A stretch of DNA of 64,000 nucleotides from Lewinellaceae bacterium (GTDB lineage Bacteria; Bacteroidota; Bacteroidia; Chitinophagales; Saprospiraceae), in assembly GCA_024644235.1 (NCBI GenBank), contig JAHELJ010000006.1:1-64000 (forward strand), given 5' to 3'. Position numbers and translations under genes: made by a program. Below the pieces are notes generated by a model. That model made no database searches. It was not told the origin of the DNA and saw only the letters and a list, made by a program, of their open reading frames with translations. Position 1 is the stretch's first letter. The number at the start of each line of letters is the position of its first letter. Below, piece by piece: positions 34,568 through 43,982 of this stretch.

Positions 34568-34599
34568 CTAGAAAGTCGATGAATACATCGATTAACTAG
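34568..34599. promoter_or_regulatory. Nested inverted repeat between kinase gene and folE
   Basis: CTAG - TCGATG-aata-CATCGA - CTAG forms a symmetric site 16-47 bases upstream of the kinase start, inside the 251-base divergent gap to folE. The inner arms are six bases with a four-base centre, and the outer CTAG words are placed nearly symmetrically. It may be an operator for the kinase/regulator operon or for folE. The rest of the gap shows no other feature I can support. Confidence 0.35.
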
Positions 34600-34803
34600 A
34601 TGAAAACGAGGAGATAAGCGTTGAGAATCGGGATTAGTGGCACCCACCTGCCTGCGCGAGAACCTTTTGAATTGCTATTAATCTTGACGCTCCGCATAAA
34701 GCTGTAAATTTGCTGACGAAAAATTATGCGCTTAGTCAAACAATTTGGGGCCTAATCGCTTTATAAACACTGAAATTTATCTTTTCACCGAAAAATCGAC
34801 GTT

Positions 34804-35397
34804 TTGAACTATCTGGAAGAATTTGGGGGCGTAGCTGTCAACGAGGAAATCGAAAAGAGTTATTACGAGATATTAGACCGGCTTGGTGAAGACCCTTCTC
34901 GCGAAGGTCTCATAAAAACTCCCTTGAGGGCGGCAAAAGCCATGCAGTTTCTTACTTCGGGATATGGAATGGATCCTATTGAGATTCTCACATCAGCCAT
35001 GTTCAAGGAAGAATACAGCGAGATGGTTTTGGTCAAAGAGATTGAGCTCTACTCTCTATGTGAACATCATATTCTGCCCTTCTTTGGAAAGGCCCATATC
35101 GGCTATATACCCAATGGTCATATTGTTGGCTTGAGCAAGTTGCCCCGAGTCGTTGATGTGTTTGCCAGGAGGCTACAGGTTCAGGAGCGACTGACACACG
35201 AGATTCTGAATTGCATTCAATCCACCATTCAGCCTTTAGGGGCGGCAATAGTGATAGAAGCCAGGCACATGTGTATGATGATGAGAGGGGTGCAAAAACA
35301 GAATTCAGTCACCACCACTTCTGCTTTTACCGGAGAGTTTAGGAATGAAGAAACGCGCAGTGAGTTCCTAAACCTCATAGGTACTGACCTACACTAA
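34804..35397 (+). CDS. folE: GTP cyclohydrolase I
   Basis: The protein of about 197 residues has the type I signature: [19 protein letters not shown] near 32, the zinc ligands Cys86 and His89 in [33 protein letters not shown], and [20 protein letters not shown] with the third zinc Cys. It converts GTP to dihydroneopterin triphosphate for folate or pterin synthesis. The first in-frame start is TTG at 34804, since no ATG precedes the conserved part. FabD follows after ten bases, so folE heads a compact five-gene run. Confidence 0.95.
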   Translation: MNYLEEFGGVAVNEEIEKSYYEILDRLGEDPSREGLIKTPLRAAKAMQFLTSGYGMDPIEILTSAMFKEEYSEMVLVKEIELYSLCEHHILPFFGKAHIGYIPNGHIVGLSKLPRVVDVFARRLQVQERLTHEILNCIQSTIQPLGAAIVIEARHMCMMMRGVQKQNSVTTTSAFTGEFRNEETRSEFLNLIGTDLH

Positions 35398-35407
35398 TTT
35401 AATTTCT

Positions 35408-36283
35408 ATGATAGCATTTGTTTTTCCTGGTCAGGCATCACAGTTTCCGGGAATGGGCAAGGATCTTTTTGATTCGTCTTCCGAAGCTCAGAAGTTGTTT
35501 CAACAGGCAGATGATATTCTAGGGTTTTCAATTTCTGATGTGATGTTCAATGGCGCAGAAGAAGATCTGAAAAAGACGGAAGTTACTCAACCAGCAGTAT
35601 TCCTTCATTCCGTAATCACTGCATTGATCAAGTCAGACACTCAACCTGATGCCGTGGCAGGACATTCTCTTGGTGAGTTCTCTGCACTGGTTGCTAATGG
35701 GACTTTATCATTTGAAGATGGACTCAGTCTGGTCAAAGCAAGGGCCGATGCCATGCAAAAAGCATGTGATGCAAATCCAAGTACAATGGCTGCTATAGTC
35801 GGATTGGACGATAAAGTGGTCGAGGAGGTTTGTAAGGGGATTGACAAAGTGGTAGTTCCCGCTAACTATAATTGTCCCGGTCAGCTGGTGATATCAGGCG
35901 AAATCGAAGCTGTTGAACTTGCCTGCGAAAAATTGTTGAAGGAAGGTGCCAGGAGAGCAATTATATTGGCTGTAGGTGGGGCGTTCCACTCACCCCTGAT
36001 GCAGCCGGCACAGGATGATTTGAGTACGGCAATAGAGGCAACCAAATTCAATGCCCCTCGCTGTCCCATTTATCAGAATGTGGATGGACTTCCTCAAACA
36101 GATCCTTCACTAATCCAGCAAAATCTGGTAAAACAGCTCACTTCTCCAGTACGATGGTCCGAAACAATTCAGAATATGATTACCGACGGTATAGAGGCTT
36201 TTGTAGAGATTGGGGGAACCGGAAAAGTATTGCAGGGAATGATCAAAAGAATCAGTCGAGAAACCCAAACAATGAACTTGTAG
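35408..36283 (+). CDS. fabD: Malonyl-CoA:ACP transacylase
   Basis: This 291-residue protein begins IAFVFPGQASQFPGMGKDL, has the nucleophile Ser87 in VAGHSLGEFSALVA, the catalytic His in GGAFHSPLM near 196, and a YNCPGQLVISG strand. It moves malonyl groups from CoA to acyl carrier protein in fatty acid synthesis. Length and motifs are canonical. It starts ten bases after folE and is followed by yqgE after 17 bases. Confidence 0.96.
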   Translation: MIAFVFPGQASQFPGMGKDLFDSSSEAQKLFQQADDILGFSISDVMFNGAEEDLKKTEVTQPAVFLHSVITALIKSDTQPDAVAGHSLGEFSALVANGTLSFEDGLSLVKARADAMQKACDANPSTMAAIVGLDDKVVEEVCKGIDKVVVPANYNCPGQLVISGEIEAVELACEKLLKEGARRAIILAVGGAFHSPLMQPAQDDLSTAIEATKFNAPRCPIYQNVDGLPQTDPSLIQQNLVKQLTSPVRWSETIQNMITDGIEAFVEIGGTGKVLQGMIKRISRETQTMNL

Positions 36284-36300
36284 ACTGGTATATTAGAATC

Positions 36301-36870
36301 ATGGGTACTGAGAAAAAGAATGGAGTCATAGTCAAGGGTGCAGCTCTATTAGCCGAGCCTTTTATGCTGGATCCAAACTTTAAGAGATCTGTCATTGTCC
36401 TATGCGATCACCACGATGATGGGAGCTTGGGTTTCATTGTCAATAAACCGCTTGATGTACAAGTTGAAGATCTGTTGTCGGATTTTCCGGAGTTTAAGTC
36501 AAAGGTGTATTATGGAGGTCCGGTTGCCACGAATACCATTCATTTCCTTCACAATGTTGGAGATCTTCTCGAGGAAAGTGTCAAGATCAGGAGAGGTATA
36601 TACTGGGGGGGCGATTTTGAAAAATTGAAGTTTCTTATCGAATCTAAATTGATCCTTCCGAAGAATATCCGCTTCTATGTGGGTTACAGTGGTTGGTCTT
36701 CGGGGCAGCTAAACGGAGAACTGGACACGGGTTCCTGGGTTGTAGCCGATATGCATGCTAACTATATCTTCAAATCGAAAGCAGACTTGCTATGGCAGCA
36801 GATCATGTCCAACAAAGGCAATATTTTTTCGGTAATTGCCCAAGTGCCTGACGCTGCCAATTGGAATTGA
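36301..36870 (+). CDS. YqgE/AlgH family protein
   Basis: Start at 36301 (MGTEKKNGVIVKGAALLAEP) gives 189 residues; a longer frame from 36154 lies inside fabD. Family words are FKRSVIVLCDHHDDGSLGFI, NKPLDVQVEDLL, YYGGPVATNTIHFLH and YSGWSSGQLNGELDTGSW. YqgE/AlgH is a widespread small cytoplasmic protein without an agreed biochemical role. It lies in the tight folE-fabD-yqgE-ABC-F run. Confidence 0.94.
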   Translation: MGTEKKNGVIVKGAALLAEPFMLDPNFKRSVIVLCDHHDDGSLGFIVNKPLDVQVEDLLSDFPEFKSKVYYGGPVATNTIHFLHNVGDLLEESVKIRRGIYWGGDFEKLKFLIESKLILPKNIRFYVGYSGWSSGQLNGELDTGSWVVADMHANYIFKSKADLLWQQIMSNKGNIFSVIAQVPDAANWN

Positions 36871-36874
36871 TAGC

Positions 36875-38794
36875 ATGCTACAGGTTAAGGACATTTTCTT
36901 GAAGTATGGTGACCGGGTGCTCCTTGATCATATTACATTTCTGATTAACAAAGATGACAAGATTGCCCTGGTGGGTCGCAATGGGGTAGGAAAATCAACG
37001 CTCTTCCAGATCATTTGCAAAAGGTCTTCGCCTGATGGCGGAGAAATATCCAGCCAAAAAGGCATCGAGATCGGCTATCTGGAGCAAACACTTACCATCG
37101 ACACGAAGAGGACAATTCGTGAAGAAGTACGTACAGCATACGAGAGGATTCAAGAGCTAGAAATTGAGAATCAGGATATACAAGACGAGATCTCGAGAAG
37201 GGATGATTACCAATCTCAGGAGTATCTGCAGTTGCTAGAGCGGTTGAATCACAATCTCGAACATCTCCATCATCTCGGTGCCGCACAGATGGAGAAGGAA
37301 ATCGAACGGGTTGTAATTGGTCTCGGTTTTAAGTCTGATGAGTTGGATCGTCGCATAGATACTCTCAGTGGGGGTTGGCAGATGAGAGTTCAACTAGCCC
37401 AACTGTTGTTGAGACAGCCAGATCTGCTTCTTCTTGACGAGCCGACTAATCATCTTGATATTGAAGCCATCATCTGGTTGGAAGAGTATATCCGATCTTA
37501 TCCTGGTGCGATAATCTTAATATCTCACGACAAGACATTTCTTAGAAACACCGCCAACCGGGTAATTGAATTGGAGAATGGAATGGCTACCGATTATGCG
37601 GTGGGTTATGATCGATACATTGATCTCAAAAAGGAGCGATCCGAGCAATTGGAGGCAGCTTACAAAAATCAGCAGAAGACAATAGCGCAAAAGGAGCGCA
37701 CCATCAAGCGCTTCATGGCAAAAGCCAGCAAGACCAGCATGGCTCAGTCAATGCAGAAGCAGCTTGAAAAGATGGACCGTATTGAGCTAACGACGTCCAC
37801 CGAGCTGAATTTCAGAATTCGCTTTTTACCGGTTCGTCGGTCGTCACGGACGGTTGTAAAGGCTACCTCGCTTGCGAAAAGCTACGGACAAAACAGGGTA
37901 CTGCAAGGAATTGATCTTGATGTCGAGCGGTCAGATCGAATTGCTATTGTGGGGCAAAACGGACAGGGAAAGACAACATTGATCAAGATCCTGATGAAAC
38001 AGATTGATCATGACCAGGGAGAGATTGAATTTGGATCGAACCTGGATGTGGGTTATTACGCACAGAATCAATCTGAATTTCTGGAAGAAGACCTCACGGT
38101 ACTGGAACTGATGGAGCAGGCAGCCACGGAGGAGATGCGTTCCAAAGTCCGGAGTATTTTGGGAGCATTTATGTTTAGTGGTGAAGATGTGGAGAAGAAG
38201 GTAAAGGTTTTGTCGGGAGGAGAAAGAGCTCGTCTTTCTTTCGCCAATATGCTCTTGAAGCCAGTCAATTTCCTGGTGCTGGATGAACCCACCAATCATC
38301 TCGACATGGATGCAAAGGATGTTTTGAAGCAGGCCTTAATGCAATACGAGGGCACTTTACTAGTAGTATCTCATGATCGGGATTTCTTAAGCGGGCTTAC
38401 TTCGAAGACCTTTGAACTTAGAGATCATAAACTCTTTAGATACCTGGGCGATGTCAACTACTTCCTTCAGAAGCGTGAATTAGAGAACCTGAGGCAGGTT
38501 GCTTTGCACAAGTCCGAAAATGCTAATGACATCAAGGAGAAGGCTGGAGGTCGTGCAAGTCAATCGGATCGCCGAGGGCTTCAGAAGAAAGTGCAGCGTG
38601 CAGAAAGGAAAGTGATCCAGGCGGAGGAAAAAGTGAAACACCTGGAGCGGCAAATGGCTCAGCCTGATTTCTATGAGAGTCCTGAATCGGCAAAAGTGCT
38701 GAAGGCATATGAAGCATCGAAGAGGACACTACAAGACGCTGAGACCGAATGGGAGAAGGTCTCTGACCAATGGGAACAGTTGACTGATGATTAG
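36875..38794 (+). CDS. ABC-F family ATPase (Uup/EttA-like translation factor)
   Basis: From ATG at 36875, four bases after yqgE, the protein has 639 residues and two ABC domains. The first has GRNGVGKST, LSGGWQMRVQ and LLLLDEPTNHLD; the second has GQNGQGKTT, LSGGERARLS and FLVLDEPTNHLD. A basic linker with KAYKNQQ-like and RFMAKASKTS stretches joins them, and a long coiled-coil tail (about 540-639) recalls Uup. There are no membrane segments. ABC-F proteins act on ribosomes or DNA intermediates; some give antibiotic resistance. This one looks housekeeping by context. Confidence 0.93.
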   Translation: MLQVKDIFLKYGDRVLLDHITFLINKDDKIALVGRNGVGKSTLFQIICKRSSPDGGEISSQKGIEIGYLEQTLTIDTKRTIREEVRTAYERIQELEIENQDIQDEISRRDDYQSQEYLQLLERLNHNLEHLHHLGAAQMEKEIERVVIGLGFKSDELDRRIDTLSGGWQMRVQLAQLLLRQPDLLLLDEPTNHLDIEAIIWLEEYIRSYPGAIILISHDKTFLRNTANRVIELENGMATDYAVGYDRYIDLKKERSEQLEAAYKNQQKTIAQKERTIKRFMAKASKTSMAQSMQKQLEKMDRIELTTSTELNFRIRFLPVRRSSRTVVKATSLAKSYGQNRVLQGIDLDVERSDRIAIVGQNGQGKTTLIKILMKQIDHDQGEIEFGSNLDVGYYAQNQSEFLEEDLTVLELMEQAATEEMRSKVRSILGAFMFSGEDVEKKVKVLSGGERARLSFANMLLKPVNFLVLDEPTNHLDMDAKDVLKQALMQYEGTLLVVSHDRDFLSGLTSKTFELRDHKLFRYLGDVNYFLQKRELENLRQVALHKSENANDIKEKAGGRASQSDRRGLQKKVQRAERKVIQAEEKVKHLERQMAQPDFYESPESAKVLKAYEASKRTLQDAETEWEKVSDQWEQLTDD

Positions 38795-38796
38795 AT

Positions 38797-39720
38797 ATGA
38801 ACTATGAAAGCTTAAAAGTTGCTATTGTCCAACAAAGTCCGGAGTATCTGGACAAGAAAGGCTGCCTTGACCTGGCGGTTAAGATAGTAGAACGAGCCTG
38901 TGACGAATCATGCCGGTTGGTGGTGTTTGGAGAGACCTGGTTCACCGGGTATCCTGTATGGCTTGATTACTATCACAAGATTGCACTCTGGGACTATACT
39001 CCTACTAAACAGTTGTTTAAGAAAATGTGTGAGAATGCACTCAAGGTTCCCGGTGCTGAAACGGCAACCTTTTGTGAACTCTCGAAGCAACATGAAGTGA
39101 CCATTGTACTAGGGTGCAATGAAATAGTTAATGGAACTATTTACAATACCGCCTTGATTTTCGCTCCTAATAAGGGAATCGCAAATCATCATCGAAAACT
39201 AATGCCCACCTTTACCGAGAAGTTGATTTATGGCATTGGAGATGGCGGGGGACTACAGTCGGTATCAACTTCTTTCGGAAGACTTACAGTCAGCATCTGC
39301 TGGGAGCACTGGATGCCATTGGTGCGACAAGCCCTACACAACAGTGGCGAGGACATTCACATTGCTCTATGGCCTAAAGTGCACGAGATGCATCAGGTGG
39401 CTAGCCGGCACTATGCATTCGAAGGAAGGTGCTTTGTCATAGCTGCCGGTCAAATGCTCAACCGGGATAGTATGCCGGAAGTACTTACAGGGGAAAAGTC
39501 CGACGGACCTGAGTGGCTCTTAAACGGAGGAAGCTGTATCATCCGGCCTGATGGAAGTTATCAGTTGGAGCCCCAGTTTGATTTGGACCAGGTCCTTTAT
39601 CATAAGATTGAAAACCTCAGCCAGGTTGAAGAAGAAAGGATGACTTTGGATGTGACCGGGCACTATAGCAGGTCTGATATATTCCAACTGGGAGTGAATA
39701 GATTTCGTAAGGATAACTAG
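38797..39720 (+). CDS. Carbon-nitrogen hydrolase, nitrilase branch
   Basis: This 307-residue protein has the complete catalytic triad: Glu46 in VVFGETWFTGYP, Lys134 in NHHRKLMPTFTEKL, Cys168 in VSICWEHWMPL. The CWEHWMP form and its surroundings are those of true nitrilases (nitrile to acid), rather than amidases or NAD synthetase. The start is two bases after the ABC-F stop, so it is the last gene of the run. The substrate, perhaps a plant or amino acid nitrile, is unknown. Confidence 0.9.
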   Translation: MNYESLKVAIVQQSPEYLDKKGCLDLAVKIVERACDESCRLVVFGETWFTGYPVWLDYYHKIALWDYTPTKQLFKKMCENALKVPGAETATFCELSKQHEVTIVLGCNEIVNGTIYNTALIFAPNKGIANHHRKLMPTFTEKLIYGIGDGGGLQSVSTSFGRLTVSICWEHWMPLVRQALHNSGEDIHIALWPKVHEMHQVASRHYAFEGRCFVIAAGQMLNRDSMPEVLTGEKSDGPEWLLNGGSCIIRPDGSYQLEPQFDLDQVLYHKIENLSQVEEERMTLDVTGHYSRSDIFQLGVNRFRKDN

Positions 39721-39723
39721 ATT

Positions 39724-40458
39724 TCATCTATTCTTAACGGCCTCGCGGAGCTTGCGGAGTTGGTCAGTGGTGGCCCGCATATCCTTGGGAAGTGGTGATG
39801 TCCACGCCCAGGTAGTGCCTGAGTCTTCCAATGCGGGTACCTCCAATCTGCTGGCATGCAGGGGCACCCTTGAAAGCAAGGGATTTTCCGGACGGTCCTT
39901 TTTTCTGTATCTCACTTTGACCTCAGAAAGAAATAGTGCTTCAGCACCACCATAGATCGGGTCAACCACTAAAGGGTATCCGATGAATTGTAGATGAGCC
40001 CTTATCTGGTGGGTACGTCCCGTGAGGATATTTAGCTGCAGCAGTGCAAATCCCTTGTAGGCCTCAATCACTTCATATCTTGTAACAGATGGCTTTCCCT
40101 TAGCGGAAACAACTGATCTTCTGCTGGCTTTATCATAGAAGAGAGGATGATCAATCATTCCAGAGGTTTGAGAAGGTACTCCCCTTACGATCGCTTTATA
40201 GGTCTTCGATACCAACCGTTTTTCGAAGGCATCTGATAGATGTTTAAATGACCAGAGATTTCGGGCAAAACATAATAATCCACTAGTCTCGCGGTCAAGC
40301 CGATGGACGGGGTAGATCTCACCATATTTCCGCAAAAGCATAGATTGCAGATTTGGTAATTCAGCCCGGTAGCGATCAGGTACTGTCAATAGATGGGCTG
40401 GTTTGTCTACCACAACCAGATCAGCAGTTTCTTCAAGTATAGTGAACCTTGTCTTCAC
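39724..40458 (-). CDS. RluA-family RNA pseudouridine synthase
   Basis: This 244-residue protein has the family motif VHRLDRETSGLLCFAR with catalytic Asp near 55, VDKPAHLLTVPD at the start, TGRTHQIRAHLQFIGYPLV and DPIYGG. There is no S4 domain, so it is of the short type. It modifies uridines in rRNA or tRNA; the site is not known. Its start overlaps the end of the RibF-GT2 fusion gene by four bases, so the two are translationally coupled. Its end is three bases from the convergent nitrilase stop. Confidence 0.94.
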   Translation of the reverse strand: MKTRFTILEETADLVVVDKPAHLLTVPDRYRAELPNLQSMLLRKYGEIYPVHRLDRETSGLLCFARNLWSFKHLSDAFEKRLVSKTYKAIVRGVPSQTSGMIDHPLFYDKASRRSVVSAKGKPSVTRYEVIEAYKGFALLQLNILTGRTHQIRAHLQFIGYPLVVDPIYGGAEALFLSEVKVRYRKKDRPENPLLSRVPLHASRLEVPALEDSGTTWAWTSPLPKDMRATTDQLRKLREAVKNR

Positions 40459-42458
40459 ACGGCAGACTTAGACTGGATGCGGCTGAGATCAGCATACCTC
40501 TTTTTTCCCAAGACGAAGAATTCCCAAATGATGCTTCCCTGGTACCGTCCAGTTGCGGTATTGTCCTTATCCACGCGATGTTTATTACTAATCCTTAGAA
40601 CTTCTTTTCTTTTAGACCAGCTCCTAAGAAAATTTGCGATCATGTAACCGTGAGCTTTTATCACAGCCAGAGCATTTCCTCCTTCTCGCACCACAAGGAA
40701 ACGTACCACAGCTATCCAATCAAGAACAAGTCGAAGCGGAAAGAGCCACAGCAGTTTCAGTCCTTTCTCATTCTTGAGTAACAAACTCAATCCATTTCTG
40801 AAGTTCAGATAAGTCTTACGCGGACTCAAATAAGACAGGGTTCCGCCGCCTTTATGATATACGACCGAATTGGGAATGTAGGCGACCTGGTAGCCAGCCT
40901 GCTTCATTCTCCAGCACAAATCGATTTCCTCCATATGGGCAAAGAAATCAGAGTCAAAGCCCTTGAGCTTGTGGAATAACTCAGCTCGGAGGCACATCGC
41001 AGCTCCAGTCACCCAAAAGACCTCCTTTATTTCATCATACTGCCCACAATCCTCTTCTACTTCAGAAAGTATCCTTCCCTGGCAGAAGGGATAACCTAGA
41101 GCATCCATTAGGCCTCCTGCCGCTCCTGCGTATTCGAAATTATCACGGTGATCCAATGATTTAATCTTGGGCTGACAGGCTCCGACGAGGGGATTGCTTT
41201 CCAGAAAATCAACAAGAGGTTCCAACCAATGATTGGTAACTTCAACATCGGAATTCAGTAGAAGGTAGTATTCAGCGTTTGTGAGTTTCAAGGCCTCATT
41301 GTAACCTCCAGCGAAACCTTTATTATGCTCAATTTGGATAACCCTGCACTCAGGATATGTTTCTGCTATCCATTTCACGGATTCATCTGTCGATCCATTA
41401 TCAGCTATTATGACCTGATACTTTGCCTGATTAGTGCATCTAAAAACGGTAGGAAGGAATTTTTGTAGGTGATTCAGGCCATTGTAATTGAGGATAACAA
41501 CAGCTGCTTTGACCGTATTGATGGAGGTTTCGCTCAATGAAGTTTGGACATCCCTTTTATCCAAATCCAACTGATGTCGCAGTTCTTCCAGATTTTGGAA
41601 AGTCATGTCTTTTCTGATGAAATCGATGATTTCCACGCAGATCTGCTTACCATATATATCATCCGAGAAATCAAAGATGTGAACCTCGATTGAGCGTTTA
41701 CCATCGCTCGTCACAGTTGGTCTGGTGCCAATGTAAAGCATGCCATCATAGCGCTTACCCTCCAATTCGACCCTGACTGCATAAACCCCTTCTGGAGGTA
41801 TCAATTTCAATGAATTTGAAAGTGCAATGTTGGCCGTTGGGTAGCCCAGTCTTTCACCAATTCTATGCCCTTCAACCACCTTGCCAACTAATGGATATGC
41901 ATGTCCTAGCAGTTTGTTAGCCATCGAGATGTTTCCCTTCTGCAGATAGTTTCGAATTCTGGTACTGCTGATCTGGATCTTCTCGATAATCTGCTGCTCA
42001 ATTTCGATCACCTCAAAATCATATTCTTCCTCGTAGGATTTGAGAAAATCTATATTACCACCTCGATTCAGTCCAAAGCGGTGATCATATCCGATAACTA
42101 TGTAGCGGGGATGAAACCGTTTGATGATAAAATTGGTAATGTATTCATCGGGCAGTAACTGTGAGAACTCCACGGAGAAGGGACAGAAAACAAGATGATC
42201 CACACCACTGTTTTGAAGGAGATGCATCTTTTCCTCCTTTGAGGAAAGCAAGCGGAGACTACGATCATTAGGATAGATGACCTGCCGGGGGTGCGGCTCG
42301 AAGGTCACCACAATACTTTCTCCCTCGCATTGACCGGCTAAAACCTTCATTTCTTCGAAGATTTCCTTGTGGCCCAGGTGAAGACCATCAAATGATCCAA
42401 ACGTGATTACAGCCGATCGAAAAGAAGGTAGGTTTGATATGTCATGGTGGATTTGCAT
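40455..42458 (-). CDS. ribF: Fusion of RibF (FAD synthetase/riboflavin kinase) and GT2 glycosyltransferase
   Basis: One uninterrupted 667-codon frame contains two complete enzymes. Residues 1 to about 305 are RibF: AVITFGSFDGLHLGH (nucleotidylyltransferase, 17-30), VIGYDHRFG, SSTRIRNYL, and the flavokinase motifs GERLGYPTANI and PEGVYAV. From about 316 a GT2 glycosyltransferase begins AAVVILNYNGLNHLQKFLP and includes DNGSTDES, LLLNSDVEV (metal-binding Asp404), VTGAAMCLRAELF and a C-terminal amphipathic/membrane stretch. The linker (about 306-315) has no Met or GTG. RibF makes FMN and FAD in the cytosol; the GT2 part would build cell-surface glycans. The joining of a cofactor enzyme to a glycosyltransferase has no obvious metabolic logic. 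Confidence 0.88.
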   Translation of the reverse strand: MQIHHDISNLPSFRSAVITFGSFDGLHLGHKEIFEEMKVLAGQCEGESIVVTFEPHPRQVIYPNDRSLRLLSSKEEKMHLLQNSGVDHLVFCPFSVEFSQLLPDEYITNFIIKRFHPRYIVIGYDHRFGLNRGGNIDFLKSYEEEYDFEVIEIEQQIIEKIQISSTRIRNYLQKGNISMANKLLGHAYPLVGKVVEGHRIGERLGYPTANIALSNSLKLIPPEGVYAVRVELEGKRYDGMLYIGTRPTVTSDGKRSIEVHIFDFSDDIYGKQICVEIIDFIRKDMTFQNLEELRHQLDLDKRDVQTSLSETSINTVKAAVVILNYNGLNHLQKFLPTVFRCTNQAKYQVIIADNGSTDESVKWIAETYPECRVIQIEHNKGFAGGYNEALKLTNAEYYLLLNSDVEVTNHWLEPLVDFLESNPLVGACQPKIKSLDHRDNFEYAGAAGGLMDALGYPFCQGRILSEVEEDCGQYDEIKEVFWVTGAAMCLRAELFHKLKGFDSDFFAHMEEIDLCWRMKQAGYQVAYIPNSVVYHKGGGTLSYLSPRKTYLNFRNGLSLLLKNEKGLKLLWLFPLRLVLDWIAVVRFLVVREGGNALAVIKAHGYMIANFLRSWSKRKEVLRISNKHRVDKDNTATGRYQGSIIWEFFVLGKKRYADLSRIQSKSAV

Positions 42459-42590
42459 CCAAGCAATAAATGTATAAAAGTTTTTTCTAATATGTAATTG
42501 TAAGTTGGCAATGTAAGACCTTCAATGGCTAACCAAAATTGCCCATCAATTGTTTTACCTTTGCCGTTAAATAATTACTTCAAAGAGAGC

Positions 42591-43691
42591 GTGAAAATAG
42601 ATAAAAGTCAAGTGCTTACTGCTTTGGAACAAGTGGCTGATCCTGTTACAGGCAGCAATCTGATTGCAGCAGGGCGACTAACCGATTTGCAGATTAATGA
42701 CAACAAAGTGCAGTGTACTTTGAATTTCACTGAGTCGTTAAGTGGTGAGGCAAAGTCAGCCGTTAATTTTGCTTGTCAGGAAGCCATAAAGAAGATTGAT
42801 GAGGGGTTGGATGTTCATGTACATTTACAAACACAGGTGAGGGCTGGAGATCCACCGAGATCTGTCTTGCCTCAGGTCAAGAATATCATTGCTGTGGCGT
42901 CCGGTAAAGGAGGTGTTGGGAAATCGACCATTTCCACCAATTTAGCGCTTGCTCTGAAAGATGCGGGTGCCAGTGTGGGATTGATGGATGCTGACCTATA
43001 TGGTCCTTCCATACCAACCATGCTCAATCTCAAGGGAAAGAGGCCTCAGTTGCAGGATGTACACGGCAAGCCAAAAATCATCCCTTTGGAGGCGTATGGT
43101 CTAAAAGTGATGTCTATCGGTTTCATTGTTGAGCCAGAGCAGGCGGTGGTGTTGCGGGGACCACGCCTGGCAGGGATCATCAAGCAGTTTATCCAGGAGT
43201 GCCTTTGGCCACCTTTGGATTATCTAATAATCGATCTACCTCCCGGAACCGGAGATATACAATTGACACTAGTGCAAACAGTTCCAGTTACGGGAGCATT
43301 GATCGTTACCACCCCTCAGCAAGTTGCTGTCGATGATGCTTTAAAAGCGATGAATATGTTTCGACTGCCCTCCATTAATGTTCCGATCTTGGGGGTGATT
43401 GAAAACATGTCGTGGTTTACACCCAGCGAATTGCCAGATCACCGGTACAAGCTATTTGGGGAAGGAGGTGGTCAACGCCTTGCAGACCTGGGAGAGGTAC
43501 CTTTGTTAGGACAGATTCCCCTAGAGATGTCTGTTATGGAGGGAGGTGAGACTGGAAAACCAGTATTATTGCAACAGGATAAGAAGAGCGCTGCAAAAGC
43601 ATTATCTGATGTGACAGCGCGACTTAGAGTACAAGTAAAACATAGGAATGAAACAGGTGATCCCACTCAGATTGTGCAGATAAAAGCTTAA
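42591..43691 (+). CDS. apbC: Mrp/NBP35-family Fe-S cluster carrier ATPase
   Basis: The product has an N-terminal MIP18-like domain (KIDKSQVLTALEQVADPVTG), then a P-loop ATPase with the deviant Walker A GKGGVGKST, DADLYGPSIPTML, VDDALKAMNMF and GVIENMSWF. It carries Fe-S clusters to apoproteins. GTG at 42591, preceded by AAAGAGAG, fits where family similarity begins (366 residues). ATG at 42525 would add 22 unrelated residues and remains possible. The NifU-domain gene directly after it, four bases away, supports a role in Fe-S assembly. Confidence 0.93.
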   Translation: MKIDKSQVLTALEQVADPVTGSNLIAAGRLTDLQINDNKVQCTLNFTESLSGEAKSAVNFACQEAIKKIDEGLDVHVHLQTQVRAGDPPRSVLPQVKNIIAVASGKGGVGKSTISTNLALALKDAGASVGLMDADLYGPSIPTMLNLKGKRPQLQDVHGKPKIIPLEAYGLKVMSIGFIVEPEQAVVLRGPRLAGIIKQFIQECLWPPLDYLIIDLPPGTGDIQLTLVQTVPVTGALIVTTPQQVAVDDALKAMNMFRLPSINVPILGVIENMSWFTPSELPDHRYKLFGEGGGQRLADLGEVPLLGQIPLEMSVMEGGETGKPVLLQQDKKSAAKALSDVTARLRVQVKHRNETGDPTQIVQIKA

Positions 43692-43695
43692 TTTT

Positions 43696-43974
43696 ATGCC
43701 GGGTATTTTCTCATCTAAAATGGATTCAATTCAAAAGTCTTCTCTCTTGGCAAGGGTTGAGATTGCCCTGGATAGTCTCAGACCTCATCTTCGCGTTGAT
43801 GGAGGGGATATTGAGGTGGTAGATCTGACGGAAGACTATACGCTTCAGATAAAATGGTTGGGAACTTGTGTCAATTGCAGTATGTCAGAGATGACAATGC
43901 GCAGTGGTGTACAAGAGACGATTAGAAACCATGTCTCAGAGATTCGCGAGGTCGTAGCGATCAACGAATCCTGA
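43696..43974 (+). CDS. NifU-like Fe-S scaffold domain protein
   Basis: This protein of up to 92 residues has the C-terminal NifU domain: VEIALDSLRPHLRVDGGDIE and the cluster-binding CxxC in GTCVNCSMSEMTMRSGVQ. ATG at 43720 would give 84 residues. It binds and passes Fe-S clusters, probably with the Mrp ATPase encoded directly upstream. It is the second gene of a compact run that continues with pyrF. Confidence 0.93.
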   Translation: MPGIFSSKMDSIQKSSLLARVEIALDSLRPHLRVDGGDIEVVDLTEDYTLQIKWLGTCVNCSMSEMTMRSGVQETIRNHVSEIREVVAINES

Positions 43975-43982
43975 TTCTGTTC

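Noticed and set aside
36154-36300. Longer N-terminus for the YqgE gene starting inside fabD
   Set aside because: The extra 49 residues are translated from the conserved end of fabD in another frame; the family start fits ATG 36301.
41515-41545. RibF and the glycosyltransferase as two separate overlapping genes
   Set aside because: There is no stop in the RibF frame, no ATG or GTG at the start of the glycosyltransferase part, and both share the same frame. A TTG at about codon 308 is the only possible internal start.
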